From positions 1 through 20,319 of the IMG/VR virus record IMGVR_UViG_3300046513_000157: a stretch of 20,319 bases of DNA, one strand, 5' to 3'. A model generated the notes under the pieces. It did not search any database, was not told the origin of the DNA, and saw nothing but the letters and a program-made list of their open reading frames with translations. The stretch comes from a virus. Positions 1 to 7,011 of the stretch are shown here, one piece after another; within the stretch, counting starts at the first letter, position 1, and every line of letters starts with the position of its first letter. A program made the translations under genes and the position numbers.

Positions 1-247
1 CCAGGCCGTCGGACAGGTGCTCCCGGGTGACCGGGAAGATGAGGTTGATCTCGCGGTCGCTCGGCTCGAAGAAGCCGTCCTTGTCCTCGTCGCCGAAGCC
101 GAGCCAGTCGTTGAGCAGGTCCTTGACGTTCTCGGGGTCGATGTCGGCGGAACCAGCGAAGGCCAGGGTGATGGGCTGCTTGCTCAAGTCTGCTCCAGTG
201 TTGTGGTGGTCGCTGCCGTGGTTGGCAACAAGGAAGACCTTAGCCAT
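1..247 (-). CDS. Hypothetical protein, truncated by the window edge, with an EF-hand-like loop
   Basis: The gene starts at ATG 247-245 and runs off the left edge of the window after 82 codons with no stop. A purine-rich AGAAG about seven bases upstream can serve as ribosome binding site. The protein begins MAKVFLVANHGSDHH and is acidic. I do not recognise the family. Residues 53-64 read D-E-D-K-D-G-F-F-E-P-S-D, which fits the spacing of an EF-hand or dockerin-type calcium loop: acidic at 1, 3, 5, 9 and 12, Gly at 6, hydrophobic at 8. One such loop can arise by chance, so calcium binding is only a suggestion. The gene follows the terminator that ends the tail and lysis unit, so it probably begins another transcription unit or depends on readthrough. 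That the frame is coding is well supported by its GC-rich third positions and by the start and binding site. Confidence 0.75.
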   Translation of the reverse strand, partial: MAKVFLVANHGSDHHNTGADLSKQPITLAFAGSADIDPENVKDLLNDWLGFGDEDKDGFFEPSDREINLIFPVTREHLSDGL

Positions 248-266
248 TACGGCTTCTAAAAGCAAG

Positions 267-293
267 AAAACCCCGCTTGTCTAGCGGGGTTTT
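267..293 (-). terminator. Strong rho-independent terminator
   Basis: A perfect 11-bp inverted repeat (AAAACCCCGCT at 267-277 and AGCGGGGTTTT at 283-293) closes a 5-base loop. On the minus strand the hairpin is followed by a T-rich run (TTTTCTTGCTTTT), the normal layout of an intrinsic terminator for the leftward tail and lysis genes. The A/T ends of the stem are symmetric, so it may also stop rightward transcription. It sits 15 bases after the stop of the gene at 309-596 and about 20 bases before the start of the gene at 247. Confidence 0.9.
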
Positions 294-308
294 GCTTGTG
301 CTTGACAA

Positions 309-596
309 TCAGGGGAGGTCGGGAACTCGCCGCCCTGTGTTCGGGTGCCTGCGCGGCAGGCGCAGAGAGGCCGTCTCCGCCCCGCTGCCCCGTACCTGCG
401 CGTGCAGTACCGCCACGACTCCAGCAGCCGCCCCAGCGGCCAGCCACGGGCCGGGAACACGCTGCACCTCGTAGGCCAGCCCCACGACCACGGGCGGCTG
501 AAGGGCGGCCGGGATAGCGACAGGCAGGACGTCGCGCAGCCACTCCCACGCGGTGAAGGTGGCGAAGGCGATCAGCAGCAGCCGGAACCAGTCCAT
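309..596 (-). CDS. Small membrane protein, candidate holin or antiholin
   Basis: This 95-residue protein starts at ATG 596, two bases after the stop of the larger membrane protein upstream, so the two are probably translationally coupled. Three hydrophobic stretches are visible at about residues 3-20, 26-44 and 49-68, followed by a basic tail rich in Arg and Pro (residues 70-95). This size, the multiple membrane segments and the charged C-terminus fit small phage holins or their regulators, which form or control the membrane lesion at lysis. It is the last gene before the terminator. No recognisable endolysin accompanies it in the window. A structural membrane protein with no lysis role cannot be excluded. 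The longer frame overlapping it at 256-549 is a shadow in another frame. Confidence 0.6.
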   Translation of the reverse strand: MDWFRLLLIAFATFTAWEWLRDVLPVAIPAALQPPVVVGLAYEVQRVPGPWLAAGAAAGVVAVLHAQVRGSGAETASLRLPRRHPNTGRRVPDLP

Positions 597-598
597 GG

Positions 599-1210
599 TC
601 AGATCGCCCTCGGACCCAGGCCGCCAGGCTGCACAGCGACGGCAGGTGTGGAGTTCTCGACGACCGGCGCCGCGACCGCCTCCACGGCCGTAACGATGGC
701 CGGGACCGCGACCGTCTCGAAGCGCTGGACGACCGTGCCGACGACGGGGATCTCCTCGGCCGCCTTGACAGCCTCCTCCACGCCGGACTGAACCACGTCG
801 GTGCTCAAGGGGAAGTCGTTGGTGATGCCCTGTGCGTCCTCGGCCAGCTCGGCCGCCTGCGCCACCTCGAAGTACCGCTCGACGTCGGCGCCGTGGGTAT
901 TAAGACGGCTCTCGACCTCGGACACGAACAGGTTCTGGAGCGCACCGAACCAGGAGTACTTCTTCAGCAGGGAGTGGTAGAACGCGGTGCCGGACAGCCA
1001 GGCCAGGAACGCGGCGATCACAGCGGGCGCCCACACGAAGTTCGACGGGTCGGCCTTGTAGGTGGCCAGGGAGCCGGTGGCGAGGGCCAGGACGGCGTGC
1101 GCGAAGCCCTTGACGGTGGGGTTGGTCGACGGCTTGGTGAACACCGCCACGATGGCGGGCAGGACCAGGCCGACGGCGAGGGCCGCCACGTCGGCGTAGT
1201 TGGTAAGCAT
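599..1210 (-). CDS. Putative holin-like membrane protein
   Basis: This 203-residue protein starts at ATG 1210, with AAGGA five bases upstream. Hydrophobic segments lie at about residues 6-25 (ADVAALAVGLVLPAIVAVF), 36-50 and 59-76 (VWAPAVIAAFLAWLSG). They are followed by an amphipathic, acidic segment (about 85-150) and a Val/Ala/Pro-rich tail. An N-terminal membrane bundle with a long cytoplasmic tail is seen in many actinophage proteins annotated as holins. Its position after the last tail gene and before a second membrane protein supports a lysis role: it would pore the inner membrane to release or activate an endolysin encoded elsewhere. I assign this from topology and context, not from a specific motif. 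The gene carries one copy of the CTTAATACC word (896-904). Confidence 0.6.
   Translation of the reverse strand: MLTNYADVAALAVGLVLPAIVAVFTKPSTNPTVKGFAHAVLALATGSLATYKADPSNFVWAPAVIAAFLAWLSGTAFYHSLLKKYSWFGALQNLFVSEVESRLNTHGADVERYFEVAQAAELAEDAQGITNDFPLSTDVVQSGVEEAVKAAEEIPVVGTVVQRFETVAVPAIVTAVEAVAAPVVENSTPAVAVQPGGLGPRAI
896..904 (-). repeat. CTTAATACC word, copy 1 (in the holin-like gene)
   Basis: The coding strand reads CTT AAT ACC, in frame as Leu-Asn-Thr in the stretch RLNTHG, in otherwise GC-rich codons. It is one of five identical words in the window. Confidence 0.7.
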
Positions 1211-1231
1211 GGGGATCCTTACGGGTCGTGG

Positions 1232-2458
1232 TTACTGGGTCGGCAGAACGGCGTACTGAGGTACGGCCGCCGTGATTCCCAGAGGAACATTCTCTTCGAG
1301 CAGGGTGCGGATCAGGTAACTGCGCTCGACGTAGTTCTCGTACAAGTACGAGCGGGCCAGGTTGGGGCTGCCCCCCTGCTCCCACAGGTAGTCCGATCCC
1401 ATCGAGCCGTCGAAGTAGTCGCGGACGGAGGTACCTTCCTCGACCAGGACGCCGTCGGCCCAGAAGATGCTCGCCGTGCCCGGGGTCATGGTGGGCTTCA
1501 GGACGTTCATGCCGACGTACAGCGAGGACGCCGGTGTCGTGAAGGTGACGTACAGCGTGCGCCACCGCTTCTGGGCTGGGTCCCTGCGGTTGGCTGCCTG
1601 TGTCCACTTCACCGCGTCCAACTGCACTGCCCCCGCGCCGGACCAGGGGGCGATGTCCCCGCAGCCCTGGGCGATGGCCACGCGGGCGCTCATGGTGTAC
1701 GTACGGCCCGGGATCATGCCGGACACCTGGAAGGACAGGCCGCTGTCCTGTGTGGCCGTGGTGGGCACGGTGACCTTGAGAGCCTGGGTGCCCCGCCAGG
1801 AGAAGGAGTCCAGCGCATGGGTGGCCTGGCCGGTCGGACCGTAGCCGGTCAGCCCGCTCTCGAAGTTGGGGTTGGTCGCGTAGTTCAGCCGGGACGGCTT
1901 GATGATGGCCTGGATCTCGCGGGCGTTCTGGTATGCGCTGGGGCCGGTTGACCCGACCGGCAGCGCCTCGAACTGGACTGCATCCAAAATCTGGTGTTTG
2001 TTCGCCGACATGCTCGCGAACTTGAACCCGACAGAGGCGTACGCGGCCCGCTTCCAGGCGTAGCCGCCACCGGATACCGGGTAGTCCACCGGGCCGGTGA
2101 ACGCGGCGTAGGCGCGGCTGTAGGAGCCAGCGGGAGCCGACTGAAGCGCGCCGGAGTTGATACCGGTCCACGCCATGGCCGGGTCGACGCCCGCGTACGG
2201 GTAGTGGGCGAAGTCCTTGAACGCTGCGGCGGGCGCCTTGATTCCGGCCGAGAGGTGACCCTGGAAGGAGATCTGCCCGGCCTCGGGGGCTAGCGGCTGC
2301 GGGCGTGGGATCTTGATGGCCAGCGTGCCGTCGAGGGTGACCTGGCCGCCGAGCGTGGGACCGAACACCCTGAACCGGCGGCCGACGATGCTGCCGGAGA
2401 AGGATACGACCGGGGCGAAGTCGTCGTCGTTGACGAAGGTGAGGTTGTGCGTGGTCAT
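1232..2458 (-). CDS. Minor tail protein with a CBM4/9-like jelly-roll, likely cell-wall binding
   Basis: This 408-residue protein starts at ATG 2458, sharing one base with the upstream TGA (TGATG), a typical coupling junction. The N-terminal half (about 1-190) is rich in beta-strand and Gly; I do not recognise its fold. Residues about 192-345 look like a family 4/9 carbohydrate-binding jelly-roll: they open with NYATNPNFESG, continue with a W-R-G-T-x-A-L-K-V strand and a G-x-x-Y-T-x-S-A-R-V strand, and close with W-A-D-G-V-L-V-E-E-G. The segment D-Y-F-D-G-S right after this domain is common in actinophage minor tail proteins. The protein probably decorates the baseplate or fibres and binds wall polysaccharide. 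It is the last structural gene of the tail unit. The exact ligand cannot be read from sequence. Confidence 0.8.
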   Translation of the reverse strand: MTTHNLTFVNDDDFAPVVSFSGSIVGRRFRVFGPTLGGQVTLDGTLAIKIPRPQPLAPEAGQISFQGHLSAGIKAPAAAFKDFAHYPYAGVDPAMAWTGINSGALQSAPAGSYSRAYAAFTGPVDYPVSGGGYAWKRAAYASVGFKFASMSANKHQILDAVQFEALPVGSTGPSAYQNAREIQAIIKPSRLNYATNPNFESGLTGYGPTGQATHALDSFSWRGTQALKVTVPTTATQDSGLSFQVSGMIPGRTYTMSARVAIAQGCGDIAPWSGAGAVQLDAVKWTQAANRRDPAQKRWRTLYVTFTTPASSLYVGMNVLKPTMTPGTASIFWADGVLVEEGTSVRDYFDGSMGSDYLWEQGGSPNLARSYLYENYVERSYLIRTLLEENVPLGITAAVPQYAVLPTQ

Positions 2459-4440
2459 CAGGTCACCACCATTCCGACCTTGGTGGCCGTGCTGAACGTC
2501 GAGTTAGTAAGGGTGAGCACCTGGGTTCCGTTCCTCTGCACGGTGATGTTGCTCCCGGAGAAGGCGACCGTGATGCGGTCCCCGTCCAGGAAGGTCTGGG
2601 AGTAGGCGTAGGTGGCGACCCAGGATCCGGCCTCGATGCGGTGGAGTCCTGTGCGTCCCGCTCGCCAGTAGTTGGAGGCGTCCTGGAGCCGGAACACCAC
2701 TCCCTGCCGCAGGGCGTTCGACGGGCTGGTGAGGAACGTTGCTGCCACTGTCCCGTCGGCGTGGCCGGGAACGGTGGCGATGGACGCCGTGGCGCCTACC
2801 GGGTAGGCCGATCCTCCTGCGTAGCCGCCGGAGGTCCACTGGCCCAGCGTCTCGGTCCAGGAGGCACCTCCCAGGTCCGTGGTGCGGGTGGTCCAGTCGA
2901 CCCAGCCCTGGCTGAAGGAGTCGAGCACGGTGTAGGCCGGGACGGTGTCGGAGTACAGAGAGGTGATCAGCGCGCCGTGGGAGTCGTAGTACTCGACGAA
3001 CGGGTACACGTTGACCTGCTCGCCGGAGTACGCCTGCGCGTAGCCGGACAGGCACATCTGCACACGGTCGTCGTAACCCAGCGGCGTCCACTGGGCGTTG
3101 GCCGTCGGGGTGGTCGGTGGTGAGACGTTCAGGGACGCGGTGAGCGCCTGGTAGATGCGGCCGTGGAAGACGACCATGTCACCGGGCTGGTAGTCGGTGT
3201 TGTTGTCCCACGCCTGCCAGGTGTACGGGATGGGAACACCGAACAGGACCGGCTGCTGCGGGTCCATCGTCGACTGGCCGGACAGGCGGCCGACGGAGCG
3301 CACACCCATCGTGGCGACCGATCCGCCGGAGTTGGTGTTGCGCACCCACAAGGCGTTGCCCGCCTTGTCGTCGGGGTTGGTCGGGTTCTGCACTCCGATG
3401 CCCACCAGGACGCCGTTGGTGCCCGGGGTGACGCCTGCGGTGAAGGAGATCTCTTCCCAGCCCGCCACGTGTCCGTTGGCGTCGACCAGGGTGGAGTCGG
3501 TGCCGTACGAGACGACGGTCCAGTACGCGTTGGAGGCGTTGGTGCCGGTGGGTGCCTGGGCCTGTCCGTACGCGCCGGAGGAGCCCGCCTGGTACAGGTA
3601 CGAGCCGAACTCCACCTTCTCCCCGGAGGCGTAGTTCACGCCCGAGTCCCACTGCGGGAACGTCGGGTGGTCGAAGTCGGCCTGGTCGTCGGAGAGCATC
3701 AGGTTGTCGCCGATGCTCAGGTCAGCGTCGTAGCCGGTGGTCTCGGAGATGATCGAGCGGATCTGCTCCAGGGTGCCCTTCTGGCGGCCGAGAGTGGCCG
3801 CGTCCCGCACGCGCTGGCGGAAGAGGTAGGCCGGGGCGCTGGCCTCGTACTGGATCCCGAACTGGTTGGCCAACTGGGCGATGTTGTCGAAGCGCGTGCG
3901 CATCGCGTCGTTGGTGTACCGGTTGGAGTCGTAGTAGCTCTTCACGATGTCGAACCCGAACCCGAAGATCGACAGGAACGGGGTCAGGTAGGGGTTGAGC
4001 GTGTTGGAGTCGTCGGTGACGTTGTTGCCCGGCTGGACGTCGACCTTGTAGTGGTCGGGGATCAGGTCGTACAGCAGCTCGGTGTAGCCGTTGTTCTTCG
4101 GCATCAGGCACGAGATGGTTCCCGCCCGGGACCACTGGCCGGACGCGGAGATGAAGATCGTGTAGTACAGCCAGTGCCCGCCGACCACGCCCTTGTCGGA
4201 GAACGAGGTCGCGGCGTGGGTCTGGTCGAGCAGGATCTCGCCGTCGTTCTCGTTGACCGCCCAGCCGTACCGGTTGCGGATCAGCCGCAGGGAGTCCCAC
4301 GTACCGGCCGGGGCCTTCCAGTCCAGCAGCACGGTGGAGTAGTCCACGGGCGTGGCTGTGAACGGGCTGACGTCGAAGTCGGGATGGATGTCCGTCCCGT
4401 ATTTCGACAGCCCGTACAGGGAAACGCCGTACGTTCCCAC
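2458..4440 (-). CDS. Baseplate wedge protein, tail protein I-like, with carbohydrate-binding modules
   Basis: This 660-residue protein starts at GTG 4440, one base after the upstream TGA, with GGGAGG as ribosome binding site. An Fn3-like domain comes first (about 22-112). Next is a P2 gpI / phage tail protein domain (about 117-245), with the segment Y-T-E-L-L-Y-D-L-I-P-D-H-Y, helices around D-N-I-A-Q-L-A-N-Q-F-G and Q-K-G-T-L-E-Q-I-R-S. Two short modules follow the CBM5/12 pattern W-x(5)-Y-x-x-G-x-x-V-x-x-x-x-x-x-Y-x-A (about 263-312 and 408-457), separated by a beta-rich domain (about 313-405). The C-terminus (about 505-660) resembles a LamG or concanavalin-like sandwich. P2 gpI is normally a short wedge protein of under 200 residues, so over 400 extra residues here are devoted to binding. 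It follows gp25 and J as expected. The wedge assignment is good; the binding-module assignments come from pattern only. Confidence 0.82.
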   Translation of the reverse strand: MGTYGVSLYGLSKYGTDIHPDFDVSPFTATPVDYSTVLLDWKAPAGTWDSLRLIRNRYGWAVNENDGEILLDQTHAATSFSDKGVVGGHWLYYTIFISASGQWSRAGTISCLMPKNNGYTELLYDLIPDHYKVDVQPGNNVTDDSNTLNPYLTPFLSIFGFGFDIVKSYYDSNRYTNDAMRTRFDNIAQLANQFGIQYEASAPAYLFRQRVRDAATLGRQKGTLEQIRSIISETTGYDADLSIGDNLMLSDDQADFDHPTFPQWDSGVNYASGEKVEFGSYLYQAGSSGAYGQAQAPTGTNASNAYWTVVSYGTDSTLVDANGHVAGWEEISFTAGVTPGTNGVLVGIGVQNPTNPDDKAGNALWVRNTNSGGSVATMGVRSVGRLSGQSTMDPQQPVLFGVPIPYTWQAWDNNTDYQPGDMVVFHGRIYQALTASLNVSPPTTPTANAQWTPLGYDDRVQMCLSGYAQAYSGEQVNVYPFVEYYDSHGALITSLYSDTVPAYTVLDSFSQGWVDWTTRTTDLGGASWTETLGQWTSGGYAGGSAYPVGATASIATVPGHADGTVAATFLTSPSNALRQGVVFRLQDASNYWRAGRTGLHRIEAGSWVATYAYSQTFLDGDRITVAFSGSNITVQRNGTQVLTLTNSTFSTATKVGMVVT

Positions 4441-4441
4441 C

Positions 4442-5077
4442 TCACGCCTCCCGGATCATGACCGCGCTCAGGTGCAGGTTCTGGAGTTGCAGGGTCTTGG
4501 TGGCCAGCGGGTGGTAGAGGGTGAGGTCGATGGCCTTGCCTGCGGTGACCCATCCCTGCCAGCCGATGTGCATGTGGGAGTTTCCGTCGGTGATCGGTTG
4601 GAGGTCCTGGGACATCACCTGACCACCGCCGACTGCGATGTTGATCTGCCGGTCGGCGCCCGTGGCGTTCGAGCCGGTGGCGTTGGCCCACATGACTCGG
4701 CCGAAGACGATCCACCAGCCGGTTCGGTTGGCGGTGATCGAGTGCCCGTTGAACAGTCCCTCGGGGTCCTGGGCCGCCGACGGCCGGGAGAAGGAGATCG
4801 TCTTGGTCGCGCCTCCCTTGACGGTGTCGGACGTCTTGGAGACGTAGCACGCGGGTATGCCGTGGCCGCGCTGGATGGCGTCGAGCCGGGCCGCGACGGA
4901 GGCGTAGGTGTTGGTCTTCATCTTCAGGCCGGTGTCCTGGTGCGGCAGGATGCCCAGGGTCTGCTGAAGGGCCAGCACCTCGTCCTGGAGGTTGTTGACG
5001 TGGGATGCGTCGATGTCCTCCACCAGGTTCTTGTGCACGGTGAAGGACTTGTACTGCTTCGGGTAGACGGCGGCCAT
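4442..5077 (-). CDS. Short tail fibre or receptor-binding protein with a C1q-like head
   Basis: This protein has 211 residues. I place the start at ATG 5077, which shares a base with the baseplate J stop (TGATG) and has GGAGGT eight bases upstream. The frame stays open to 5356 but that part overlaps J and has no such signal. The N-terminal segment (about 8-42) contains H-V-N-N-L-Q-D-E-V-L-A-L-Q-Q-T-L-G, a helical, probably trimerising anchor common in actinophage fibre proteins. The C-terminal 115 residues are beta-rich, with the strand pattern of a C1q/TNF jelly-roll (G-W-W-I-V-F-G-R-V-M-W, then a final strand L-H-L-S-A-V-M-I). An H-M-H motif is present near the end, with no clear role. Lying between J and I, it is likely attached to the baseplate as a short receptor-binding spike. 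The fold assignment is moderate. Confidence 0.75.
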   Translation of the reverse strand: MAAVYPKQYKSFTVHKNLVEDIDASHVNNLQDEVLALQQTLGILPHQDTGLKMKTNTYASVAARLDAIQRGHGIPACYVSKTSDTVKGGATKTISFSRPSAAQDPEGLFNGHSITANRTGWWIVFGRVMWANATGSNATGADRQINIAVGGGQVMSQDLQPITDGNSHMHIGWQGWVTAGKAIDLTLYHPLATKTLQLQNLHLSAVMIREA

Positions 5078-6549
5078 CAGCCGATACCTCCGGTCATGGT
5101 GATGTTGGCGATGTTGCCGACCGTGGGGATTTCCCAGGCGCGCATGACGATGTCGGCGGTCCCGGTCTGGGCCGCGTCGGCGCGGGCAATCAGGGGGATG
5201 TCGACGTAGCGGACTCCCTCCACGTCCAGGATCGTTTTGTAGAAGTCGGAGAGGGTCAGGCGCATGCCGAAGTCGACGTTCGCGAAGGAGAGCATCGTCT
5301 TCAGCGCCTGCTGCACGTCGTAGAGGACGGAGGCCCGGGAGTAGCGGGGCCAGCACTCGACGGTGATCGGGTTCGAGGAGTTGCCCACGTTCACCTTGAC
5401 CGTGGTCGGGCCGGACACAGTGACCGTGGTGCCTGCCAGGGCCTTGGCCTGGAGGCTGGTCTGCACGTTCTGGAGGGTGGTCGTGCTCGGGGTTCCTCCG
5501 GCGGAGCCGATGACGAACACCGAGATCGAGGTGTAGGTCGACGCGATGGCGTTGGCCCGGACGATGCCGGGGATGGTCAGCGCGAGGTCGGAGAAGTCGG
5601 CCAGGGTGACGCAGCGGTCCTGGGTGCGGAAGATGCGCGGGGCGTTGGCGCGGATCTGGTCGTTGGTCTCCGGGTCAGCCCCGCCGGTCATGACGGAAGA
5701 GATCGCATTGCCGCTGGAGTCCTGCGAGAAGGTGACACCAGGCAGGGTGGAGTCCGCGATGGCGTTGACCACGCCCGCGTTCACGTTGCCGACCGTCCCG
5801 CCGCCCACTCGGTAGGTGGCGTAGATGGTCAGGTTGGTGGTCGGGATGGCGCCGTTGATGTTGTCGCCGAAGCGGATCCACGTGGCACCCGCCTCGTCCA
5901 GGTAGGTGCTGAAGACGCGGTCGCTCGGGTCGGCGTCCACGATGTAGTCGATGTACGTCCACTCGGTGAGGGTGTCGACGTCGTCCACGTACACGCGGAC
6001 CGTGCCGCCGATGACAGGCACGTCGGGCAGCCGGAACTCCTGCACCGGCAGGCCCGAGCTGGTGCCGACGTTGACCTGGGTGCGGGTGACTCCCTGGGTG
6101 ACGGAGACAGTCGCGGTGCCACCGTTCTTGGGCACGGTGACGTCCGTGTCGGTCTCGTACGTGATCGGCGAGTCGATGGTGTCGATGTAGTCGGTGACGA
6201 CCTGGGTGCCCGCAGGCACGGTGACGGCCGGGCCCGGGTTGGACGTCTGGAAGGTGACAGTTCCGGTAGCCGGTACGCCGTTGGACGGCTGGTAGCCGAG
6301 CAGGTCGGAGATCTGGAGCAGGGACAGCCGCTGCGTCGCGGTGGGCAGGAAGGACTCCTGCTGGAGCCGGTCGCCGTAGTAGGAGAGGCTGTCCCCGAGG
6401 TAGGAGAACAGCTCGACCAGGAGCACGCCGAAGTCGCCCTCGGAGGAGGGCACCCACTGGGGGAAGGCACGCGAGGCGAAGTCGAGCAGGGACGACTTGA
6501 AGCCCTCGTAGTCGCGTGAGGTGTAGTCGATCGCGGGAACGTCAGCCAC
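5077..6549 (-). CDS. Baseplate J-like wedge protein
   Basis: This 490-residue protein starts at GTG 6549, inside the last codons of gp25 (8-base overlap), with GAGGT six bases upstream. It belongs to the baseplate J / T4 gp6 family (PF04865 type), the main wedge protein that links hub, tail protein I and sheath. The N-terminal segment D-Y-T-S-R-D-Y-E-G-F (about 9-18), the helix with E-G-D-F-G-V-L-L-V-E-L-F-S-Y-L-G-D and the segment A-T-Q-R-L-S-L-L-Q are characteristic. The central part holds beta domains and the conserved G-A-D-P-E-T-N-D-Q-I-R-A-N-A-P stretch (about 287-301), followed by a J-type segment with D-F-S-D-L-A. Contractile injection systems often have two J-like wedge proteins; only one is present here, as in phages. 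The length is normal for the family. Confidence 0.93.
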   Translation of the reverse strand: MADVPAIDYTSRDYEGFKSSLLDFASRAFPQWVPSSEGDFGVLLVELFSYLGDSLSYYGDRLQQESFLPTATQRLSLLQISDLLGYQPSNGVPATGTVTFQTSNPGPAVTVPAGTQVVTDYIDTIDSPITYETDTDVTVPKNGGTATVSVTQGVTRTQVNVGTSSGLPVQEFRLPDVPVIGGTVRVYVDDVDTLTEWTYIDYIVDADPSDRVFSTYLDEAGATWIRFGDNINGAIPTTNLTIYATYRVGGGTVGNVNAGVVNAIADSTLPGVTFSQDSSGNAISSVMTGGADPETNDQIRANAPRIFRTQDRCVTLADFSDLALTIPGIVRANAIASTYTSISVFVIGSAGGTPSTTTLQNVQTSLQAKALAGTTVTVSGPTTVKVNVGNSSNPITVECWPRYSRASVLYDVQQALKTMLSFANVDFGMRLTLSDFYKTILDVEGVRYVDIPLIARADAAQTGTADIVMRAWEIPTVGNIANITMTGGIG

Positions 6550-6961
6550 TGATGACCTCGCTTACGGTGCCGCCGACCCGGACGACTGCTGTGTTGGACT
6601 GGAGAGCCAGGCTGGAAGGGGACGCCCCGTCCTCGCGGCGGATGTAGTCGACCTCGATACGAGCGAGGGACATCTGCGTGGAGTCCGGGATAGGGGTCGC
6701 CTTCTGGAGGACCACACCGGGCTCGTACGTATTGAAAGCCGTGGTTACGGCACGGCTGATCTCCTGCGCGACAAAGGACGCGTCAGGGTCGAACAGCAGA
6801 TCAGCCACGGGAACCCCGTAATCCGGGAGCATGACCCGCTCCCCCGGCTGCGTGCCGATGAGCGCATTCACATGCTGGGCGATCTGCCTGTCCGGATTCG
6901 TCTCGACGGCGATAGTGCCGTCGGACGCTAGGCGAAACGGAAATGCAATCTCGGTAGGCAT
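6542..6961 (-). CDS. Baseplate wedge subunit, GPW/gp25 family
   Basis: This 139-residue protein starts at ATG 6961 and overlaps the J gene by 8 bases. It shows the gp25/GpW signature: an N-terminal F-P-F-x-x-x-x-D-G segment (residues 7-15), a helix with I-A-Q-H-V-N-A-L-I, then Q-P-G-E-R-V-M-L-P-D-Y-G (about 38-49) and a following L-L-F-D-P. In T4 and related tails, gp25 nucleates sheath assembly at the baseplate rim and binds J. The order gp25, J, I is the classic baseplate cluster. What is odd is the start: the first 18 bases form one arm of a perfect inverted repeat with the leader, while the likely Shine-Dalgarno (GGGAG, nine bases upstream) lies in the loop. Translation of this low-copy subunit may therefore be restrained or regulated. 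Confidence 0.93.
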   Translation of the reverse strand: MPTEIAFPFRLASDGTIAVETNPDRQIAQHVNALIGTQPGERVMLPDYGVPVADLLFDPDASFVAQEISRAVTTAFNTYEPGVVLQKATPIPDSTQMSLARIEVDYIRREDGASPSSLALQSNTAVVRVGGTVSEVISG

Positions 6962-6997
6962 GCTTGCATTCTCCCAGGAATGCCTACCGAGATTGCA
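6944..6997 (-). promoter_or_regulatory. Perfect 18-bp inverted repeat across the gp25 start codon
   Basis: The arms are 6944-6961 and 6980-6997 (ATGCCTACCGAGATTGCA and its exact complement) with an 18-base spacer. On the mRNA the upstream arm lies in the leader and the downstream arm is codons 1-6 of gp25. The loop carries GGGAG, the probable ribosome binding site. A 7-base alternative pairing exists between the loop (6964-6970) and codons 5-7 (6942-6948). There is no T-run after the stem, so it does not look like a terminator. The repeat is seen directly; a regulatory role is inferred. Confidence 0.85.
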
Positions 6998-7011
6998 CTT
7001 ACGGTTCTACG

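Noticed and set aside
302-307. Consensus-like TTGACA on the plus strand next to the terminator
   Set aside because: No matching -10 element is found at 16-19 bases, and no plus-strand gene follows. The reverse strand TTGTCA likewise lacks a good -10.
900-2171. Long minus-strand frame of 423 codons overlapping the holin-like and CBM tail genes
   Set aside because: It is Arg/Gly/Pro-rich nonsense typical of a shifted frame in GC-rich coding DNA and overlaps two well-supported genes in another frame. The many long plus-strand frames were rejected for the same reason.
4442-5356. A 304-codon version of the C1q-like fibre gene starting at 5356
   Set aside because: The extra N-terminal part overlaps the J gene by about 280 bases and looks like shifted-frame sequence. 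ATG at 5077 has GGAGGT and a TGATG coupling junction.
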